This document shows, in pieces, positions 24,112 through 34,867 of a stretch of DNA of 51,740 nucleotides. The number at the start of each line of letters is the position of its first letter. The first letter of the stretch is position 1. The stretch lies in the NCBI GenBank assembly GCA_902706235.1, contig CACSJR010000024.1, positions 1-51,740 on the forward strand. The letters are read 5' to 3'. Source of the stretch: Citrobacter sp. 18056 (GTDB lineage: Bacteria > Pseudomonadota > Gammaproteobacteria > Enterobacterales > Enterobacteriaceae). Position numbers and translations under genes: made by a program. The notes under the pieces were generated by a model. It did not search any database and was not told the origin of the DNA. It saw only the letters and a program-made list of their open reading frames with translations.

Positions 24112-26421
24112 CTATAGAAGCATTGTAAGAGCTTTTGATTTTAAACTAAGTGAACCGTGAGAAATCACTACACCAATCTTACTTAAATCCATTCCTTTCT
24201 GTTTGCTAGTAAATGTATTGTGACTGACGTTAATTACAGTATGTGCAAAAGAAGAGTGCTTTGCTGAAAGAGACAATAGATTATAACCAACTGACAAACC
24301 GACCACACTTTCTGAAGCTCCAGTAATACTTAAACTGTTACCAGTTATAGACTCTGAATGCCCTTTGACAGTCAAGCTAGATTTCGGTGAATCTATATCA
24401 ACTCCCGTATCACTATGTATAGTGATTTTATTTGGCGACGTAATTACTGTTTCACCACCGTTAATTGTTTGCGTCCAACCTCCGCCATTAATGATAACGT
24501 CCATCCCTCCTGCCGAAATGGTAGTTTCAACACCTTCTTTAAATGTTTCCTTCAATGTACCTGCTATATGATGCTTGCTGTTACCATTCACTGTGTAAGT
24601 CTGATGACCAGCAATCCTGTACGTTTGGGGGCCATTAAGAGTGAAATTCTCTTCACCTTCAATAGAGGTATATTTAATTCCCGTTATTGTCTGTTTATCT
24701 CCCCCACTCACAATGTTGAGTTCTTGGCCATTGGTGATGGTGGTTTTTTTACCGTTATTGTAGATCTTTGTTTCAAGTTGCTCGACCGTTGTCTTGCGTT
24801 GGGCGTGGTAATTAAACTCAGCATTCCCCGTGACATCATGCTTCTGTTCTTTACCGATAGTCGTACTTAGGTTACCATCAATAACTACCGTTTTGTCATT
24901 CTCTACCGACAGCTGCATATCTTTTTCAGAGTGCAACTGCACCGACTCCCCCCCGGCACTGTCTTCAAAGAAAAGATAACTGGCATTATCCTGATTACCA
25001 TCTTTACTTCTGCTCATAAAGCCCATCCGGGTCGCGTCACCCGGTAAATCCCACGGTGGCATACTGGCTTCGTTATAGACTCGCCCGGTGACAATCGGTC
25101 GGTCCGGGTCGCCGTTGATAAAGTCAATCACCACTTCATCTCCCACACGTGGCACCTGCACGCCTCCAAATCCCTGGCCTGCCCATGCACTCGATACACG
25201 CACCCAGCAGGAACTGGTGTCGTCGCCTTTCGCATGGCGATCCCAGTGGAATTTCACCTTAATCCGGCCATATTTGTCTGTCCAGATGCTCTCACCCTGC
25301 GGACCGACTACCTTCGCCGTTTGTGGGCCATAGGTACGCGGCCATGCCGTTACCTGCGCTGGGCGGTATACCACTGAAGAAGGGATTACCGTAAAGTCGG
25401 TTCGAAGCAAAGACTCACCACCATCGCCGCTGGCGTAACTGTTTTCTTCAAATTCATATATTGCGGCAGTGGTCAGATATTCCCCGTTATCACTGAAAAA
25501 CGGTGCGTTGCTCAGGGTAAAGGTTGAGCCTGGCGCTATTCCCATCGCCGTTGCAGTTCCCTGAATTTGCTGATGCTCCACCTGCCAACGCTCCTGACGG
25601 ATACGCGCGTAAGATTCGCCGTGTCCATGTTCGACAAAACGACCCGGCCACTCATACACATCGATACTGCCCGGCGACGGTGATGCGGGGTTCTGCTGTG
25701 CCTGGAACAGCCAGGCGTTCGGCTTGCGGAAATCGTAGTCATCAAGGCTGTATATCCCGGGAGTGACGGTGTCTTCCAGCGCCCACTGGCCGATCCCCTC
25801 TTCGTTAGTGCTGCCGCCCGATGGGGTATGATGATATGGGATAACCTCGTAACCGCTGAAAGGTTGATGCTGTGTCGCGGTATCAGTCAGCACCAGTGTG
25901 TGTTTACCCGCATCGTGCTGGAAATGATAAGCGATACCTTCAAGCTCCATCAGGCGACTGATAAAGTCCAGACTACTCTCCTGATACTGTACGCAGTAAT
26001 CCCAAACCCGGTAGCTGCCGCTTAACCTGTCTTCAATGTTGACCTGATATTCGCCCAATAACGTTTTCACTATTTGCGGTGCGGTCTGTCCCTGGAAGAT
26101 GCGTAAGTTTCGGTCACGCTTCATTGGCCACAAATCCGGTTCCACGGTCAGGTTATAGGCTGCATAACGCGTTCCGCTCAATTCCACGGCGCTCACCGCC
26201 ACGCGGGTTATTTTACCGTTAAGATAACGTAGGCTGATTGGGTTTTGTGTCGGCACAGATATCGTCACTGGCTGACCTAACAACTTACTGCGGTCAATGC
26301 GCGCGTCCGTGCCAAGCAACGTCAGAGATAGCGCAAACGATTCTGACATCGCTTCGCGACCTGATAATTTCCAGAAAAGCAGTCCCTCAACGGGGAGCTG
26401 GACAGTAATTCGATTGAACAT
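24112..26421 (-). CDS. tssI: T6SS spike protein VgrG (TssI)
   Basis: The 769-residue protein has the gp27-like start (FNRITVQLPVEGLLFWKLSG) and the typical middle landmarks GRIKVKFHWDRHAKGDDTSS and WVRVSSAWAGQGFGGVQVPR around residues 388-430. EVVIDFINGDPDRPIVTGRV follows at about 440. A gp5-like needle follows (THDVTGN/TVNGNS/TINGGET strands, about 520-690). The last ~100 residues are less regular and encoded by AT-rich DNA. The start at 26421 has AGGA upstream; an in-frame start at 26445 is less likely. VgrG sits on the Hcp tube and carries DUF4150 at its tip. No catalytic C-terminal domain is recognisable. Confidence 0.93.
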   Translation of the reverse strand: MFNRITVQLPVEGLLFWKLSGREAMSESFALSLTLLGTDARIDRSKLLGQPVTISVPTQNPISLRYLNGKITRVAVSAVELSGTRYAAYNLTVEPDLWPMKRDRNLRIFQGQTAPQIVKTLLGEYQVNIEDRLSGSYRVWDYCVQYQESSLDFISRLMELEGIAYHFQHDAGKHTLVLTDTATQHQPFSGYEVIPYHHTPSGGSTNEEGIGQWALEDTVTPGIYSLDDYDFRKPNAWLFQAQQNPASPSPGSIDVYEWPGRFVEHGHGESYARIRQERWQVEHQQIQGTATAMGIAPGSTFTLSNAPFFSDNGEYLTTAAIYEFEENSYASGDGGESLLRTDFTVIPSSVVYRPAQVTAWPRTYGPQTAKVVGPQGESIWTDKYGRIKVKFHWDRHAKGDDTSSCWVRVSSAWAGQGFGGVQVPRVGDEVVIDFINGDPDRPIVTGRVYNEASMPPWDLPGDATRMGFMSRSKDGNQDNASYLFFEDSAGGESVQLHSEKDMQLSVENDKTVVIDGNLSTTIGKEQKHDVTGNAEFNYHAQRKTTVEQLETKIYNNGKKTTITNGQELNIVSGGDKQTITGIKYTSIEGEENFTLNGPQTYRIAGHQTYTVNGNSKHHIAGTLKETFKEGVETTISAGGMDVIINGGGWTQTINGGETVITSPNKITIHSDTGVDIDSPKSSLTVKGHSESITGNSLSITGASESVVGLSVGYNLLSLSAKHSSFAHTVINVSHNTFTSKQKGMDLSKIGVVISHGSLSLKSKALTMLL

Positions 26422-26466
26422 AAGCAACATCCTGTAAAAAGCCACGTAAACGTGTGGCCTGGTAAG

Positions 26467-27897
26467 TTAATACGAAGGGTTAATAATCCAGGTGCCAGGT
26501 TTGACGATTTCCAGCATTTGTTTTCGGGCCAGGCCATTACTCTCCAGCGCAATGTCATACTGGCCTGGCGCCAGTTTCAGCAGCGCGAAGCCGTTGAGCA
26601 TAGAAGCTGTGTTATCTGATTTACCATTGATCTTCAGTTTCTCCCCTTCATGTATACGCACATAAACGTCGGTGATCGGCTCTGCTTCTGCCGGCACCGG
26701 TGTATTCTCTTTCACCACTGGTGGTGTTTGCTGAACGGGGGTTTGTTCGACAAGTGCCGGTGTTGGAACTAGTGTGCCCGGCAGTGCAGGCTGTTGCATG
26801 CTTGTGGTCGTAGTTGATGGCGTATGGTTTCCGCCTCTGAACAATATCCCGCTAGCCAGAGCACCAACCAGTACACTTGCCGCAATCATTGCGGGCACTT
26901 TGTAACGCATCCAGTCGTTGACTTTCGGGGGCTCTTCCTCCGCAGGCAATGCCACCATAGAACCCGGATTTTTCACCATCCGCGTATCATGGATATTCGT
27001 TATCGGCATCCTGATGAGCTCAGCAAATTCATCGATGGACTGTGGGCGATCCTCCACTTTTAACGATAATGCCTTATCCACCGCCTGCAGCAGTGACAGG
27101 GAATATCCTGCTGGCTGACGTTCTGCCAACGGCAGGTAATTATCCTGGATGCTGCGTACCACGCTGACCGGCGGGGGGGTGCCCATAATCAGAGTATGCA
27201 GCACTGCGCCGATGGCATAAATATCAGTCCAGGCCCCCTGCTCGCTTTCATTATCATCGGTGTATTGCTCAATGGGAGCGTAGCCAGGACGTAGCATGGT
27301 TTCAGTCTCATCGGACAGCGTGCTGATGGTTCGTCGTGCGGAGCCTAAATCGAGTAGCACCGGCAGACCGTTGTCCTGGATCTGAATGTTTTCTGGAGAG
27401 ATATCGCGATGTAGATAACCTTCATCATGAATAATCCTGATCGCGCCAAATAACATCGGCAGTATCCGGCGGATCCATGCTTCATCAATCAGTTCCGGCT
27501 GTTTTTCCTTCAATCGGGAAAGCGTGACACCGCTGTAAAACAACGTCACCATATAAGCCGTATCGTTTTGTACCCAGAAACGCAAAACGTGTACCAGATT
27601 CGGATGATTAAATCGTCCCAGAAGGCGGGCTTCCTGAATGAAGCTATTCAAACCGGCGGAAAATGCCCTGGCGAAACGCTCACTCCTGAGTGCCAACCTC
27701 ATACCCTCACCACGAACCGCCAGCGATGAAGGCATAAACTCTTTAATAGCGATGGTGCGTTCCAGTTGATGATCCCACGCACGATAGACAATGCCAAAAC
27801 CACCGCCGCCAATCACTTCTTTAATTTCAAACTCGTTAAAACGGTACCCGATCGGCAGAGCGTTCAGGAGAGTTCGGTTGTTTTCGTGATCCGTCAT
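26467..27897 (-). CDS. ppkA: T6SS Ser/Thr protein kinase PpkA
   Basis: The 476-residue membrane protein has a Hanks-type kinase domain (about 20-300): glycine loop IGGGGFGIVY at 29-38, Lys52 in AIKEF, catalytic HRDISPEN at 163-170 and DLG (183-185) in place of DFG. One span follows at 334-354, then a Pro-rich linker and a C-terminal PEGA-like stretch (YVRIHEGEKLKINGKS) in the periplasm. PpkA phosphorylates the FHA protein to switch on secretion, opposed by PppA. The ATG at 27897 is preferred. A TTG at 27942 would overlap clpV and has no better ribosome-binding site. Confidence 0.9.
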   Translation of the reverse strand: MTDHENNRTLLNALPIGYRFNEFEIKEVIGGGGFGIVYRAWDHQLERTIAIKEFMPSSLAVRGEGMRLALRSERFARAFSAGLNSFIQEARLLGRFNHPNLVHVLRFWVQNDTAYMVTLFYSGVTLSRLKEKQPELIDEAWIRRILPMLFGAIRIIHDEGYLHRDISPENIQIQDNGLPVLLDLGSARRTISTLSDETETMLRPGYAPIEQYTDDNESEQGAWTDIYAIGAVLHTLIMGTPPPVSVVRSIQDNYLPLAERQPAGYSLSLLQAVDKALSLKVEDRPQSIDEFAELIRMPITNIHDTRMVKNPGSMVALPAEEEPPKVNDWMRYKVPAMIAASVLVGALASGILFRGGNHTPSTTTTSMQQPALPGTLVPTPALVEQTPVQQTPPVVKENTPVPAEAEPITDVYVRIHEGEKLKINGKSDNTASMLNGFALLKLAPGQYDIALESNGLARKQMLEIVKPGTWIINPSY

Positions 27898-27923
27898 GTT
27901 CAAAGACTCGCTTGGTGATGGTG

Positions 27924-30536
27924 TTACACGGCAAACTGACAATGAAATTCGCCCTGTTCAAAAGTAATTCGCAGGTGTCGAAACTGCTTGTCGTTGTGAC
28001 TGGCAGTTAACAAAATCTGGCTTATCTGCGGGAGTAGCGTGTTGGTTAAAATGGCGTCAACCATGCGCCCACCTGATTCCACTTCAGTACAGCGCTGGAC
28101 GATTTGCTCAACCACGTTATCGTCGATGTCAGAGAGAATATTGTGGTTTTCCTCAAGACGACGCTGGATACGTGCCAGTTGAAGGCGAACAATTTGCCCC
28201 AGCATTTTATCGCTCAACGGGTAGTACGGCACCACCAGCAGTCGTCCTAACAAGGCTGGCGGGAAGATTTGCAGCAGCGGCTGACGTAACGCGCTGCTTA
28301 GCGCATTCGCCTCCGGCATCAGTTCAGGATCGGCACACATGGCCTGAATAAGATCGGTACCCACGTTGGAGGTCAGGATAATAATGGTGTTGCGAAAATC
28401 GATATGCCGTCCTTCACCATCTTCCATCCAGCCTTTATCAAATACCTGGAAGAAGATTTCATGAACATCCGGGTGGGCTTTCTCAATCTCATCAAGCAAC
28501 ACCACACTGTAAGGGCGACGACGAACCGCTTCCGTTAATACACCGCCTTCACCGTAACCAACATACCCCGGAGGCGCACCTTTCAGGGTAGAAACGGTGT
28601 GTGCCTCCTGGAACTCGCTCATATTGATGGTGATGACATTCTGCTCACCACCGTACAACGACTCCGCAAGCGCAAGCGCAGTTTCGGTTTTCCCCACCCC
28701 GGACGGACCGCAGAGCATAAAAACGCCAATGGGTTTGTTGGGATCGTCCAGACGAGCACGCGAGGTCCGGACTCGTTTGGCAATCAGCTCCAGTCCATGG
28801 CGCTGGCCAATTACCCGTTGATTCAACGTATCGGCAAGGCTGAGCACCGCGTTAATTTCATTTTTCACCATTCGTCCCAGTGGAATACCGGTCCAGTCAG
28901 ATACCACCGCCGCAACAACATTTTCATCAACCGCCGCGAAAAGTAGTGGCATATCCCCCTGTATCACCTTCAGTGCCTGCTGTTTTTCTACCAACATATC
29001 GCGTAATGTCGGCTGCACGTCTTCTTCGGCCTCCTGCAAGTGAGCGCGCAGAGTGATAACCTCATCAACCAAAGCCAGCTCCTGCTCCCAGCGCTGGGTC
29101 AAAGCATCACGTTCTACTGTCTGTCGCTGACGCGCAGCCTGAAGTTGTTCAACGCGTTGAGCATCGCCGATAGCCACGCGAGCTTCTCGTTCAGCAATGT
29201 CTATTTCCACATCCAGCGCGGCGATGCGTTGCAGGCAATCCTCCAGCGGCGGTGGCGGCGAACTCAGGCTGACCGCGACGCGAGCACATGCGGTATCCAG
29301 TAGGGCAACAGCTTTGTCGGGCAACTGACGCGCCGGAATGTAACGATGTGAAAGTTTTACCGCCGCACTCACCGCTTCATCCAGCAGCAGTACCCGGTGG
29401 TGTTTTTCCAGCGGCGAGACGGTACTACGCAGCATCAGTAGCGCTTTCTCTTCATTCGGTTCGTGGATCTGCACCGTCTGAAAACGACGCGTTAATGCCG
29501 GATCTTTTTCAATATACTTTTTATACTCAGCCCAGGTCGTTGCACCAATCGTTCGCAGCAGCCCCCGCGCCAGCGCTGGTTTTAACAAATTAGCCGCATC
29601 GCCAGTTCCTTGCTGTCCACCTGCACCTATTAAGGTGTGGATCTCATCGATGAACAATACAATGGGTGTCGGGCTGGATTGCACTTCGTTAATCAGCGCC
29701 TGCAAGCGAGCTTCGAACTCGCCTTTCATTCCCGCTCCGGCCTGTAACATGCCAATATCCAGCAGCCACAGCTGAATATCCTGTAAGGGCTGCGGAACCT
29801 CACCTTTGGCGATTCGCAAGGCCAGCCCTTCCACTACCGCCGTTTTACCCACTCCGGCTTCACCGGTGAGTAATGGGTTGTTCTGACGACGGCGCATGAG
29901 AATATCAACCATCTGTCGAATTTCTTCATCGCGGCCGACGACGGGGTCAATTTTGCCATCGCGAGCACGCTCAGTGAGATTCTGTCCGTACTGTACCAAC
30001 GTTCCCTGAGTGCCAGGAAGCGTCCCCTTATCAAGACTTTCCCTTTGTTCTTGCTGGCTTTCTTTGCTTCCACCCAGCAGTGTGTCAAAGCCGTCGTGCA
30101 ACGCCTCAACATTAATATGTGCAAACTGACCAGAGATCCCCTTCAGTACGTTTGCCAAATTCCAGGTTTTCAACAGACCGATAATCAGGTGCCCACCGCG
30201 AATACGGTTCACACCATATTTGAGTGAGCCGTAAACCCAGGCTCGCTCGACAGCACTGTCGATATGTTCAGAGAGATCAGAAACAGAACTGGAGCCACGT
30301 GGTAACGCATCCAACGCAGCAAGAATGTCCCGGGTCAGTACTTGTTCATCAAGAGCAAAATGACGCATGATCTGTTGCAGATCGCCGTCTTGATGCTGCA
30401 TTAACTGATGCAGCCAGTGCACCAGTTCCACATAAGGGTTCCCGCGTAATTTACAAAATGCGGTCGCACTCTCCAGAGAAGTAAACAACAAAGTATCCAG
30501 TTTGCCGAAGAGTACGGCACGGTTGATTTCTGACAT
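27924..30536 (-). CDS. tssH: T6SS AAA+ ATPase ClpV (TssH)
   Basis: The 870-residue protein has a ClpN-like N-domain, then AAA1 with Walker A GEAGVGKT (225-232) and Walker [12 protein letters not shown] ClpB-type coiled coil (about 400-510) follows, then AAA2 with Walker A GPSGVGKT (610-617) and [11 protein letters not shown]. ClpV disassembles contracted TssB/TssC sheaths. The start at 30536 (MSEINRAV) gives the usual N-terminus; an in-frame start at 30557 overlaps the tssG-tssH gap. It follows tssG by 49 bp. Confidence 0.95.
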   Translation of the reverse strand: MSEINRAVLFGKLDTLLFTSLESATAFCKLRGNPYVELVHWLHQLMQHQDGDLQQIMRHFALDEQVLTRDILAALDALPRGSSSVSDLSEHIDSAVERAWVYGSLKYGVNRIRGGHLIIGLLKTWNLANVLKGISGQFAHINVEALHDGFDTLLGGSKESQQEQRESLDKGTLPGTQGTLVQYGQNLTERARDGKIDPVVGRDEEIRQMVDILMRRRQNNPLLTGEAGVGKTAVVEGLALRIAKGEVPQPLQDIQLWLLDIGMLQAGAGMKGEFEARLQALINEVQSSPTPIVLFIDEIHTLIGAGGQQGTGDAANLLKPALARGLLRTIGATTWAEYKKYIEKDPALTRRFQTVQIHEPNEEKALLMLRSTVSPLEKHHRVLLLDEAVSAAVKLSHRYIPARQLPDKAVALLDTACARVAVSLSSPPPPLEDCLQRIAALDVEIDIAEREARVAIGDAQRVEQLQAARQRQTVERDALTQRWEQELALVDEVITLRAHLQEAEEDVQPTLRDMLVEKQQALKVIQGDMPLLFAAVDENVVAAVVSDWTGIPLGRMVKNEINAVLSLADTLNQRVIGQRHGLELIAKRVRTSRARLDDPNKPIGVFMLCGPSGVGKTETALALAESLYGGEQNVITINMSEFQEAHTVSTLKGAPPGYVGYGEGGVLTEAVRRRPYSVVLLDEIEKAHPDVHEIFFQVFDKGWMEDGEGRHIDFRNTIIILTSNVGTDLIQAMCADPELMPEANALSSALRQPLLQIFPPALLGRLLVVPYYPLSDKMLGQIVRLQLARIQRRLEENHNILSDIDDNVVEQIVQRCTEVESGGRMVDAILTNTLLPQISQILLTASHNDKQFRHLRITFEQGEFHCQFAV

Positions 30537-30585
30537 GTTCGGTTCCGTTGATAACATTAAAAGAGGTGTCAGAGGGCAGGAGAAA

Positions 30586-31638
30586 TTACGCGACCTGTTT
30601 CTCCACGCTAAACACTAAATCGCCTCTCGGCGCAGGGATCGGTTGTATGCCCAGCCAGGCGCTGTAACCCAGTCTACCGTTGCCTTTTAGCGTGGTATGG
30701 GTGACTGCATCGGCGCGAATAACCACCCGCACATCCCACTGGTACTCAATGCCCAGATACTGACGAATCCAGTCATGGAGTTCGTTAATCTGAGGCTCTC
30801 CAGGCAAAAAACGGGCATACTCTTTGGCGCTCAATGGGCCAATTTCCACACGAAATTTATGCTGAACATCACGAACCGCCACACCAATAAACGTTGACAC
30901 ACCAAGGCGTGGCCGCTGTCGTCCAGCACCAAGCTGTGCCTGCTCACGCAGATCCAGAGGCATCCACTGAGGCAGATTGCTGATCATCCGCACCGGCACC
31001 TTAAAGTAGTTACGCAGGATCTTTTCCAGACCCTCCGGGTCCCGCGCGTGGCGAGTGAGATGTCCGGCATGCGTAAATCGCGCATGTGGGCTAAGGCATC
31101 CCTTTTCCATCTGCCCAGGTTGTCCCATCCCGATAAGCGACGCCAGATAACCCTCGAAACGATGATTATCATGACGGTCCAGCGAAACCGTTGGCTGGGC
31201 ATCCGCCCAGGCGCGATAGAACAACAGCACCAGGCGATGATGAAACAAATCAACAAACGTACTGAGGCTGTCATCCTGGTGGTGATGAATGCGTTCGCGG
31301 GCATATTCGGTGATGTGTACCGGCAAGGGTCCATTCGGACCAAACAACCCAAAACTTAGGATCGCTATTTCATGTAACGAACTGTTCTCTCGTTGGCTGG
31401 CGGATACCAGCGTCGCAGGGGCAAATCCCATTGACGGCATTTGTCCGATACGCAGGGATTCAAATTTTGGCAACGGAGCCCGGCCTAACGGATAACGTTC
31501 ACCGCCCTGGGCATCCAGTTTGCGCAGCAACTGGAACAGATCATATTTCCAGGGGGCCGCCCGCACACTACGCCAGAAATGGTCGCTCTGTGGCGTCAGA
31601 GAATTGAAGGGGGCAGGCTTCAGTTGCGCATCACTCAT
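30586..31638 (-). CDS. tssG: T6SS baseplate protein TssG
   Basis: The 350-residue protein matches TssG (ImpH/VasB). Landmarks are FFQLLRKLDAQ-like DLFQLLRKLDAQGGERYPLG near 33-52, FGLFGPNGPLPVHITEYARE near 100-119, and FVDLFHHRLVLLFYRAW. It forms the TssE-F-G-K wedge of the baseplate. The start at 31638 overlaps the tssF stop as ATGA, so the pair is translationally coupled; a start at 31701 would add 21 residues inside tssF. Confidence 0.93.
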   Translation of the reverse strand: MSDAQLKPAPFNSLTPQSDHFWRSVRAAPWKYDLFQLLRKLDAQGGERYPLGRAPLPKFESLRIGQMPSMGFAPATLVSASQRENSSLHEIAILSFGLFGPNGPLPVHITEYARERIHHHQDDSLSTFVDLFHHRLVLLFYRAWADAQPTVSLDRHDNHRFEGYLASLIGMGQPGQMEKGCLSPHARFTHAGHLTRHARDPEGLEKILRNYFKVPVRMISNLPQWMPLDLREQAQLGAGRQRPRLGVSTFIGVAVRDVQHKFRVEIGPLSAKEYARFLPGEPQINELHDWIRQYLGIEYQWDVRVVIRADAVTHTTLKGNGRLGYSAWLGIQPIPAPRGDLVFSVEKQVA

Positions 31639-33506
31639 ATCAATGCCCTTTTCCCTATCCGAGGAGCCCAATAGCCAATCTCTCCCCTCTGCTGACTGCA
31701 CAGCGTGAATTCGGTAAAGCTGTTCAGGGAAACTAACCGCGCGAAGACGCGCTCCAGCACGCTACCAAATAACCAGGGGCTGGAACCTGAAAAAGCACGC
31801 TCATCAACGGTGAGTGTAATACCGATACCACGAGCAAAGACGATCGGCCCCGGCTCAGGGACACGACGGTGCACCGGTTTAAGTACACAGTGACGAACCC
31901 CTTCAATTTGCCGCGCTACCGCAGTTTCCGCCAATCCTGCGTACAGCCCCAGGAGTTGACGCAATGCGGCGGCTCCTTCCTCCTTTTCACCATCCATCAG
32001 ACTCAGATAATTCATCTGCAGATGGCTGATCAACCGCCAGGTGCTCAACCCTTCAGCCAACGCCGGACGCGGAGATGTTGGTCCTTTGCGCATTTTTAAC
32101 GTTTTGACCGGAAGTGAATCGGGTAAGACAAATTGCCCCATGTCCTGTTGCAGTATTAATGGTAAGTCCCGACTGGTACACAGCACTTCCGCGGTGATGT
32201 AATTCAACTCTTCCTGCCAGGGCGCATGCTGCTCGTCCACCAAGGAGACAAAGGTTTCGGAGCCCATGTAACCCGTACGAGTTCCGTAACGCAATGCATG
32301 CTCCGACAAAACGCGCTGCTCACGACGCAGAGAGAAATAGGCCCCGTAGTCGCCAGCATCCCCACTCCATGAACTCCAGAACGGACGGAATTCACGATCA
32401 TCTCTCTGCCCATCAGCACTACCGTGTATTTTTCCGACCGAATAAATTTCGTAATCCAAAGGACGGATATTATCGACCACCAGATGACATTCATGCTGGC
32501 TATCACTCACTTTCTGCCGGGCAGCGACTTTCGGAAACAGGTTGATGACTGGCGTACAGTGCAGCGCAAAGTGGCTCGCATCCACGATCTGTTCCAGTCG
32601 CGGATCTGTTTTATCGAGCAAAATAATGATATCGATGCTTTTTTCATTACTGCATTGTGCGATCAGCTTGCCCATACCGCTGATGCTAAGAAACCGAAAG
32701 CGCGCCGGAAAAGCAAAGTACTCATGCAGCAGGCGGTAGCCATCAAAGTTTCGTAAATCCTCCGGAAGTAAAGCTTGATCGGAAGAGAATCCCTCATGCT
32801 GTAGCGCATCATCACCAAGCACCAGATGACGTAATTCGCTGCCTCTTGTCTGGCAGACAATCCCCACCTGATGAGCCATCACCAGTTCCAGTAATTTCAG
32901 CGCCTCGATGTCGGGGCCGCTGAGGAAGAACTCAATCCGGTCAAAATTGAGATGACTAAGATTCTGGGCCCCTTCACAGGAAATGCGGATCCGCAGCGCG
33001 CTGACGGCACCATGCTGGCTGAAACCCAACGATGAGAAAGGCACATCTGCCGGTAGCCCTCCCAGTTCGGCCTGCTCTATGCACAGTGGCAGCAGCGTTA
33101 TGTCATGCGCCGTGGTATAGCTGCAGGTTACGCCATTCTTCTTTAGTGTCTGACTATCCATCATGGTGCCACGTGGTACAACAAACCCTTTGCTCAGGTC
33201 ACCTTTTTGGCCGTCCGGATGCAGCTCCGCTATCGCCATGGAGGGTGTTGACGCCAGATAGTTCGGCGCAATCATTTCCAGTAAACGTTGAGAAAAACGC
33301 GGGAACTCCGCATCCATTTTGAGCTGTACTCGGGAGGTCAAGAAAGCAAAGCCTTCCATCAGCCTTTCAACGTAAGGATCGGCCACATCAATGCCATGCA
33401 TCCCCAGTCGCCCGGCAACTTTAGGGTAGCGTTCAGCAAATTCGCCCCCCATCTCGCGTAAATAGGCCAGCTCACGGTTATAGTATTCGAGCAATTTTCC
33501 TTCCAT
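31635..33506 (-). CDS. tssF: T6SS baseplate protein TssF
   Basis: The 623-residue protein has the TssF (ImpG/VasA) N-terminus LLEYYNRELAYLREMGGEFA followed by ERYPKVAGRLGM. Family phrases include DPYVERLMEGFAFLTSRVQL (44-63) and, near the end, FARGIGITLTVDERAFSGSS. It pairs with TssG to form the baseplate wedge. It starts 2 bp after the tssE stop and overlaps tssG by 4 bp. Length is normal. Confidence 0.95.
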   Translation of the reverse strand: MEGKLLEYYNRELAYLREMGGEFAERYPKVAGRLGMHGIDVADPYVERLMEGFAFLTSRVQLKMDAEFPRFSQRLLEMIAPNYLASTPSMAIAELHPDGQKGDLSKGFVVPRGTMMDSQTLKKNGVTCSYTTAHDITLLPLCIEQAELGGLPADVPFSSLGFSQHGAVSALRIRISCEGAQNLSHLNFDRIEFFLSGPDIEALKLLELVMAHQVGIVCQTRGSELRHLVLGDDALQHEGFSSDQALLPEDLRNFDGYRLLHEYFAFPARFRFLSISGMGKLIAQCSNEKSIDIIILLDKTDPRLEQIVDASHFALHCTPVINLFPKVAARQKVSDSQHECHLVVDNIRPLDYEIYSVGKIHGSADGQRDDREFRPFWSSWSGDAGDYGAYFSLRREQRVLSEHALRYGTRTGYMGSETFVSLVDEQHAPWQEELNYITAEVLCTSRDLPLILQQDMGQFVLPDSLPVKTLKMRKGPTSPRPALAEGLSTWRLISHLQMNYLSLMDGEKEEGAAALRQLLGLYAGLAETAVARQIEGVRHCVLKPVHRRVPEPGPIVFARGIGITLTVDERAFSGSSPWLFGSVLERVFARLVSLNSFTEFTLCSQQRGEIGYWAPRIGKRALI

Positions 33507-33508
33507 GG

Positions 33509-34063
33509 TTACCCCGCGTCTTTCAGTTCAAAGTGCCCATTTTCCAGATCCACATCGGTACGAAACAAGAACTCCAGCGGATACGGCACACACCACAAAC
33601 GCCCCTTGATCTCGATAGACAAGACATTATGCAAATCCAGTGATTGCGTATCAGAAATGCAACGCACCTGCAAACCCTCGGGCAGAATACGTGGTTCGAA
33701 GTTGAGAATAGCCTCGGTCAGTTTGCCCTGAATCGAGTGCCATTCGATATCCGACATCCATTTCCCGGCCAACGGTGCGACACCAAAGTTGACTACCGAG
33801 CGTCGAACCTGTGCCAGCGACAGGGGTCCTTCATGATTAATGGTGTTAAATAGCCACTGCAGATCGCGGAGAACATGGCGACGTAAAGTGCTATGAGTAA
33901 TGAGATTACTGTTAGCGGCCTCCTGCAGCTTCTGAGGCTGATCGTCGGTTAAACGATCCAGCAGCGACGGCTGCATTTTATCACGAGCGCCGATGGTCTC
34001 TTGTTGGTTACGTGCCTGCCAGCCACTACGTTGAATATCGCTATCACGGAGTTGTTTTTTCAT
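33509..34063 (-). CDS. tssE: T6SS baseplate protein TssE (gp25-like)
   Basis: The 184-residue protein has the gp25/lysozyme-like fold signature: PSLLDRLTDD near 32-41, LRRHVLRDLQWLFNT at 60-74, VVNFGVAPLAGKWMS, and IKGRLWCVPYPLEFLFRTDV near the C-terminus. TssE nucleates the sheath on the baseplate. The start overlaps the tagJ stop by 4 bp and the stop is 2 bp from tssF. Confidence 0.92.
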   Translation of the reverse strand: MKKQLRDSDIQRSGWQARNQQETIGARDKMQPSLLDRLTDDQPQKLQEAANSNLITHSTLRRHVLRDLQWLFNTINHEGPLSLAQVRRSVVNFGVAPLAGKWMSDIEWHSIQGKLTEAILNFEPRILPEGLQVRCISDTQSLDLHNVLSIEIKGRLWCVPYPLEFLFRTDVDLENGHFELKDAG

Positions 34064-34857
34064 GAAAAACTCACTACATCCAAAGACAACAGCGAAAACG
34101 CCTCGCCATCATTGAGCCATACTTTCTGCCCAACTCCCTGATAGAGGTCCCCCTCTTCTTCACCCATCGATAGCCATTCTGTCGCGTGCCCAAGCATAAA
34201 ACGCTCTTCTGTTTTCGGAGTCAGCGGGTAACGAGCGGGGATCTGACAAACCTGTTCACTTCCATCGGCAAGACGTACCAGTGCATGACGCCATACCAGA
34301 TCGGTAACACTGACGGGAGCCTGGAAACGGACCGCTGCCAGGGCGCTAAACGGCAACCAGAAGTAGCGACCATTGACAATGAGTTCACACACGGGTCCAA
34401 GGCGAGCATCACCGTCCATCAACCAGGCAAACGGCTGCTCCGAGCCACTAGAGAGTGTCAACTCACCGGGATTTTCCTCCGCCAGTTCAAAGGCTTTCAG
34501 ACGCTGCTGATAAGCAATTTTATCGGATGCAGCCAATGAAGAAGCCAGCGTTGCCAGCCAGGGCCACTGCCCTTCCGGAAGATGAGGAAGTACACGACCA
34601 GCCCAAACATCAGCACGCTGCTGCTCTCCCTGCAGAGTCTGCTCAAGTAACGTCACTGTCGGCCGTGCCTGGGGTTTTAGTGCCAACCAGCTCTGGAGCT
34701 GTACTAACGCTCGCGACCAGTTACCACTCAGACAGAGAAACTGAACAAACGCTGCGCGCAAATCTGCGTCCGCAGGATGTGCTTTGATATCATTTTCAAG
34801 ACGCTGTAGCGCAGAAAAGACTGACTCACCAGCCAGCAGTTGACTCAGTGTATTCAT
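34060..34857 (-). CDS. tagJ: T6SS accessory protein TagJ (ImpE family)
   Basis: The 265-residue protein matches ImpE/SciE: an N-terminal helical repeat (LLAGESVFSALQRLENDIKA, then HPADADLRAAFVQFLCLSGN) and a C-terminal beta domain (NGRYFWLPFSALAAVRFQAP, DLVWRHALVRLADGSE). TagJ binds the N-terminus of TssB in systems that have it and may help ClpV. It lies between tagO and tssE with a 4-bp overlap to tssE. Confidence 0.88.
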   Translation of the reverse strand: MNTLSQLLAGESVFSALQRLENDIKAHPADADLRAAFVQFLCLSGNWSRALVQLQSWLALKPQARPTVTLLEQTLQGEQQRADVWAGRVLPHLPEGQWPWLATLASSLAASDKIAYQQRLKAFELAEENPGELTLSSGSEQPFAWLMDGDARLGPVCELIVNGRYFWLPFSALAAVRFQAPVSVTDLVWRHALVRLADGSEQVCQIPARYPLTPKTEERFMLGHATEWLSMGEEEGDLYQGVGQKVWLNDGEAFSLLSLDVVSFS

Positions 34858-34867
34858 GGAAAGTCCC

